Source of the DNA: Aminicenans sp964648465
Lineage (GTDB): Bacteria; Acidobacteriota; Aminicenantia; Aminicenantales; Aminicenantaceae
NCBI GenBank assembly: GCA_964648465.1
Contig: CAZYMU010000003.1
Span: forward strand, 49,970-113,969
Reading direction: 5' to 3'
DNA: 64,000 nt
The translations under genes were made by a program, and so were the position numbers. Shown in pieces: positions 61,343-64,000 of this stretch; the stretch's first letter is position 1, and each line of letters begins with the position of its first letter. The notes below the pieces were generated by a model. That model was not told the origin of the DNA. It ran no database searches and saw only the letters and a list, made by a program, of their open reading frames with translations.

Positions 61343-61363
61343 AAATAGGATGTGTCCCCATTT
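61343..61363. repeat. TGTGTCCC-type dispersed repeat
   Basis: AAATAGGATGTGTCCCCATTT, one mismatch from the copy at 57027-57047. Here it lies between divergent genes rather than at a stop codon. Confidence 0.6.
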
Positions 61364-61372
61364 ATTTATTTA

Positions 61373-61386
61373 CACAAATGTTTGTG
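61373..61386 (+). promoter_or_regulatory. CACAAA-TG-TTTGTG palindrome upstream of the amidase
   Basis: Perfect 6-2-6 inverted repeat 23 bases upstream of the amidase ATG. A probable repressor or activator site; no further evidence. Confidence 0.35.
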
Positions 61387-61408
61387 GTAAGCTACTAATA
61401 AATCAGAT

Positions 61409-63028
61409 ATGGAGAAACAATTGAAAATAATAAACAACAAACCTTTATTGAATAAGATTAAAATTATCTTGATAATTCTTTTATTCTTACAAATTTCTTG
61501 TCAACCTCTGTCCAGAGAAGCTCAAATTACAGAATTTGACAGTTTTAGATTTCTAGAACAAGACATAACTAAAATTCAACTGGGATATAAAGACGGTACT
61601 TATACCATCAAAGAGGTAGTTCAAGCCTATTTGGACAGAATTGAGGAGATTGATAAAAATGGGCCCACGCTTAACTCCATTATTCAAGTAAATCCTGATG
61701 TTATTCAAGTTGCAGAAGAGTTGGATATAGAGATGAGCGAGGGAAAAATAAGAAGCCCTCTTCATGGCATTCCTGTAGTATTAAAAGACAATATTGACAC
61801 CCATGATAAAATGGCAACCACTGCCGGTTCCAGAGCATTAATGAATTCTTACCCGTTGAAGGATAGCTATGTTGCCAAACAACTAAAAGATGCCGGAGCA
61901 ATCATCATTGGAAAAGCCAATTTAAGTGAGTGGGCGAATTTTCGAGGTCAATTATCTACAAGTGGCTGGAGCGGTGTAGGTGGCCAAACCAAAAATCCGT
62001 ATGTTTTGAGTCGTAACCCTTGTGGATCAAGTTCGGGTTCAGCCGTAGCTGTATCCGCTAATCTTACAATGCTTGCGATAGGTACTGAAACCGATGGTTC
62101 CATTGTTTGCCCTTCACATAGCAATGGTATTGTGGGAATCAAACCAACTGTAGGGCTTGTAAGTCGCTCTGGAGTTATTCCCATCTCATTTACACAAGAC
62201 ACACCGGGACCCATGGCACGGACGGTAAGAGATGCTGCGATTTGTTTAGGGGCATTAGTCGGGGTAGATTCAGCCGATGAAAAAACATTGGAAAGCCAGG
62301 GAAAATTTTACAAGGATTATACGCAATTCTTAAAAGAAGACGGATTAAAGGATAAAAGAATTGGTCTATACAAAGGTCCTTTAAAAATAAATTATAAGGT
62401 TGATACGCTGGTGTACCAAGCGGTAGATTTTCTGAAAAGCCAGGGAGCAGAAATAATTGAGATAGATAAAATATCAAGTGGAAAAGTTGGCCATTATTCA
62501 TTCGAGGTCATGCTATATGAATACAAAGACGGATTGAATAAATATTTCCAATCCCTAGGACCTGATGCTCCAATCAAAAGCGTTGAAGAACTTATAGCAT
62601 TTAATCAATCGGATTCGATAGAATTGAAATATTTCAACCAGAGATACCTGGATATGGCCCAGGAAAAGGGAGATCTGAGCACTGAGGAATACAAGGAAGC
62701 ATTAGCCAAAATGATAAAAGGCAGTAGGGAAGAAGGAATAGACAGGGTCATGAATGAACATGATTTGGATGCAATAATAGCCCCAACAGGAAGCCCTGCC
62801 TGGAAAACCGATTTGATTAATGGCGATAGTTTTCAGTTGGGAAGCTCTTCTCCTGCAGCTCAAGCTGGATATCCAAATATTACGGTACCTATGGGCTATA
62901 TTGATGAGTTACCTGTTGGAATATCTTTTTTCGGAAGGGCCTGGAGTGAGCCAATTTTACTTGAAATAGCCTATGCATATGAAATCGGGACTAAGCATCG
63001 CAAAACTCCAAAGTTTCTGACTAATTAA
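61409..63028 (+). CDS. Amidase-signature-family lipoprotein
   Basis: A 539-residue protein with a lipoprotein signal (FLQISC, Cys31). The amidase-signature core is intact: Lys126 (VVLKDNID), cis-Ser208 in CGSSSGSA and nucleophile Ser231 in ETDGSI, with NPYVLSRNPCGSSSGSAVAVSA and TPGPMARTVRDAA as flanking family blocks. It hydrolyses amides or performs amide transfer; being lipid-anchored, it probably acts on periplasmic amides or peptides. ATG 61409 has no Shine-Dalgarno; TTG 61421 lies six bases from GGAG and may be the real start, removing four residues. Confidence 0.92.
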   Translation: MEKQLKIINNKPLLNKIKIILIILLFLQISCQPLSREAQITEFDSFRFLEQDITKIQLGYKDGTYTIKEVVQAYLDRIEEIDKNGPTLNSIIQVNPDVIQVAEELDIEMSEGKIRSPLHGIPVVLKDNIDTHDKMATTAGSRALMNSYPLKDSYVAKQLKDAGAIIIGKANLSEWANFRGQLSTSGWSGVGGQTKNPYVLSRNPCGSSSGSAVAVSANLTMLAIGTETDGSIVCPSHSNGIVGIKPTVGLVSRSGVIPISFTQDTPGPMARTVRDAAICLGALVGVDSADEKTLESQGKFYKDYTQFLKEDGLKDKRIGLYKGPLKINYKVDTLVYQAVDFLKSQGAEIIEIDKISSGKVGHYSFEVMLYEYKDGLNKYFQSLGPDAPIKSVEELIAFNQSDSIELKYFNQRYLDMAQEKGDLSTEEYKEALAKMIKGSREEGIDRVMNEHDLDAIIAPTGSPAWKTDLINGDSFQLGSSSPAAQAGYPNITVPMGYIDELPVGISFFGRAWSEPILLEIAYAYEIGTKHRKTPKFLTN

Positions 63029-63077
63029 GGCCGAAGGCTGGATTCACCAGAGCTGAAGGATTTTCTCCAGGACAGGC

Positions 63078-63302
63078 ATGAAGTCAAAAAATGGCCGCCT
63101 AATTCCTGGGTGTTCAATTGGAGTTTGGTTCGAGCGCGCTTTACAGACTAGATGCTCTTACCAGAGCGAGCTGTCTGTTGCTCAAACCCAGCTTTCCCTT
63201 CTTCAGATCGCTTCTCCTCTAACGGGAACGCTGGTCCAGCTCAACGCTGAACTGGGTCAGTCTGTTGAATCGAATACGACCTTGGCTGAGATTTTGCCTT
63301 GA
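63078..63302 (+). pseudogene. Fragment of an RND-type efflux adaptor
   Basis: The last ~50 residues (SELSVAQTQLSLLQIASPLT, then GTLVQLNAELGQSVESNTTL and AEILP) are the end of a helical hairpin and the second lipoyl half-motif of a MacA/CusB-like adaptor. The barrel and membrane-proximal parts that should follow are missing, and the N-terminal 25 residues are unrelated. No ribosome-binding site. A gene remnant. Confidence 0.7.
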
Positions 63303-63313
63303 GTTGTGTTTTC

Positions 63314-63742
63314 TTATTGTTTTAAGTACTTTTCGAACCAATGAATCATGCGGTTCAAGACATCGAGGTGGTGCTTTTCTTCTCTCGGTCCATGGCCCAT
63401 CCGCGGATAAGCAACGAATTCCGTCTCCACATTATAACGCCTCAAACCGCGATAGAACTGCTGACACTGGCCTATAGGATCAGTCGGATCTTCCTCTGCT
63501 ATTCTCTTGCTGTCAGGTGAGAGTTGAAGATCGGATATTCTTCTCCTGTTTATGACATTCTCAGGAGACAACAGGGTTGATTGGATCTCATCAAAGTTTT
63601 TGAAGTATCGCGACTTTGATTCTACTGCACTGCCATCTGCCCAAATGGACGGAGTGAACAGCAGTAAGAATAAGGTGTATACAATGGCTGAAGAAATACA
63701 TTGTTGGACCGATTGTTTTTGATAATTTGAGAATAAAATCAT
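63314..63742 (-). pseudogene. S9-type peptidase remnant with large internal deletion
   Basis: A 142-residue frame with a signal peptide (to IWA, ~35), the opening of a propeller (ENVINRRRISDLQLSPDSKRIA) and then, without transition, the C-terminal catalytic segment DPTDPIGQCQQFYRGLRRYN, EFVAYPRMGHGPREEKHHLDVLNRMIHWFEKYL of an S9C-type peptidase. Asp and His of the triad survive; the propeller body and the Ser elbow (about 500 residues) are deleted in frame. It cannot be an active peptidase; it might still be secreted. Confidence 0.8.
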
Positions 63743-63823
63743 GTTAAACCCTCTATATAATGAGATTTTTAAAAATTTTATGATATTTTTGTATTCATTT
63801 CCAATCTAATTTTTGTTGAAAAA

Positions 63824-64000
63824 GGGGTCGGACCATGCTAACTTATAGATATTAAGCAAGTTAGCCCGAAAAAATGCCTTGCTTTTTGCCTTAAAAGCTC
63901 CCTTTTAGGCCCCAAAAAAGCACTTTAAGACGAAAACTACAAGAATAGGTTCATCACGATAATCCGTACTTTTTAGTATGCAGGTTGTATATTTTCAGCA
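63824..64000 (+). mobile_element. GGGGTCGGGCC element, 5' part, cut by the window end
   Basis: Starts GGGGTCGGACCATGCTAACTT at 63824 and continues with TAGATATTAAGCAAGTTAGCCC, GCACTTTAAGACGAAAACTAC and AAGAATAGG, all found in the copies at 40782 and 44489. It runs to the window edge, so its full length and any coding content are unknown. Confidence 0.7.

Noticed and set aside
1..64000. tRNA or rRNA genes
   Set aside because: No T-loop-like GGTTCRAATCC with matching acceptor stem and no rRNA segment was recognised; a tRNAscan or Rfam search would decide.

Overview
The window looks like chromosomal DNA of a Gram-negative-type bacterium with an outer membrane. It encodes many lipobox lipoproteins, two predicted outer-membrane beta-barrel proteins, LolCDE/MacAB-type ABC systems and a periplasmic adaptor. 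Large secreted peptidases of several classes (tricorn S41, prolyl oligopeptidase S9A, S9C-type, M28), a DUF5916 protein, fragments of Ser/Thr kinases and moderate-to-low GC fit an Acidobacteriota/Aminicenantes-like candidate phylum. That placement is inference from gene content; there is no rRNA or other marker here to prove it. I recognised no rRNA, tRNA or CRISPR array.

Layout. 1-8.3 kb: end of a DUF4870-type gene, a small membrane protein, then an operon-like run of an anchored thioredoxin-fold-like protein, an FtsX permease, an ABC ATPase and a 1551-residue lipoprotein that joins PQQ-type beta-propellers, a SAM-methyltransferase-like domain and a malectin-like domain. 8.3-9.2 kb: HTH/Fic toxin-antitoxin pair. 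9.3-24 kb: thioesterase, membrane protein, LTA-synthase/sulfatase-like lipoprotein, a SecA paralogue, M28 peptidase, acetyltransferase, PPIase lipoprotein, DUF2207 protein and ChaN-PDZ protein. 24-27.6 kb: a DUF5916 barrel gene bracketed by inverted copies of a ~138-bp repeat. 27.7-40.5 kb: tricorn protease, redox proteins (two with a redox-dead thioredoxin domain fused to an active one), ferredoxin, prolyl oligopeptidase, RRM and NYN RNA-related proteins, GroES, methyltransferases and an MFS transporter.

40.5-49.7 kb is an accessory stretch rich in repeats and decayed genes: VapBC, a nucleotidyltransferase pair, an archaeal-type AGOG glycosylase, two kinase pseudogenes, a truncated XRE regulator, a TrmO protein with a lipoprotein signal, a miniature-transposon-like family ending in GGGGTCGGGCC, and two arrays of a 15-bp palindrome on a 40-bp period placed just upstream of promoters. 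49.7-64 kb: S9 peptidase, an outer-membrane barrel plus LolD/LolC/LolE-like plus LolA-like operon, a convergent MacA-MacB-MacB-ATPase operon, an amidase lipoprotein, two gene remnants and another copy of the miniature element.

The most unusual items are the quinoprotein/methyltransferase lipoprotein with its ABC partners, the 40-bp palindrome arrays, the barrel-Lol operon, and the small repeat families that abut stop codons or donate start codons to neighbouring genes.
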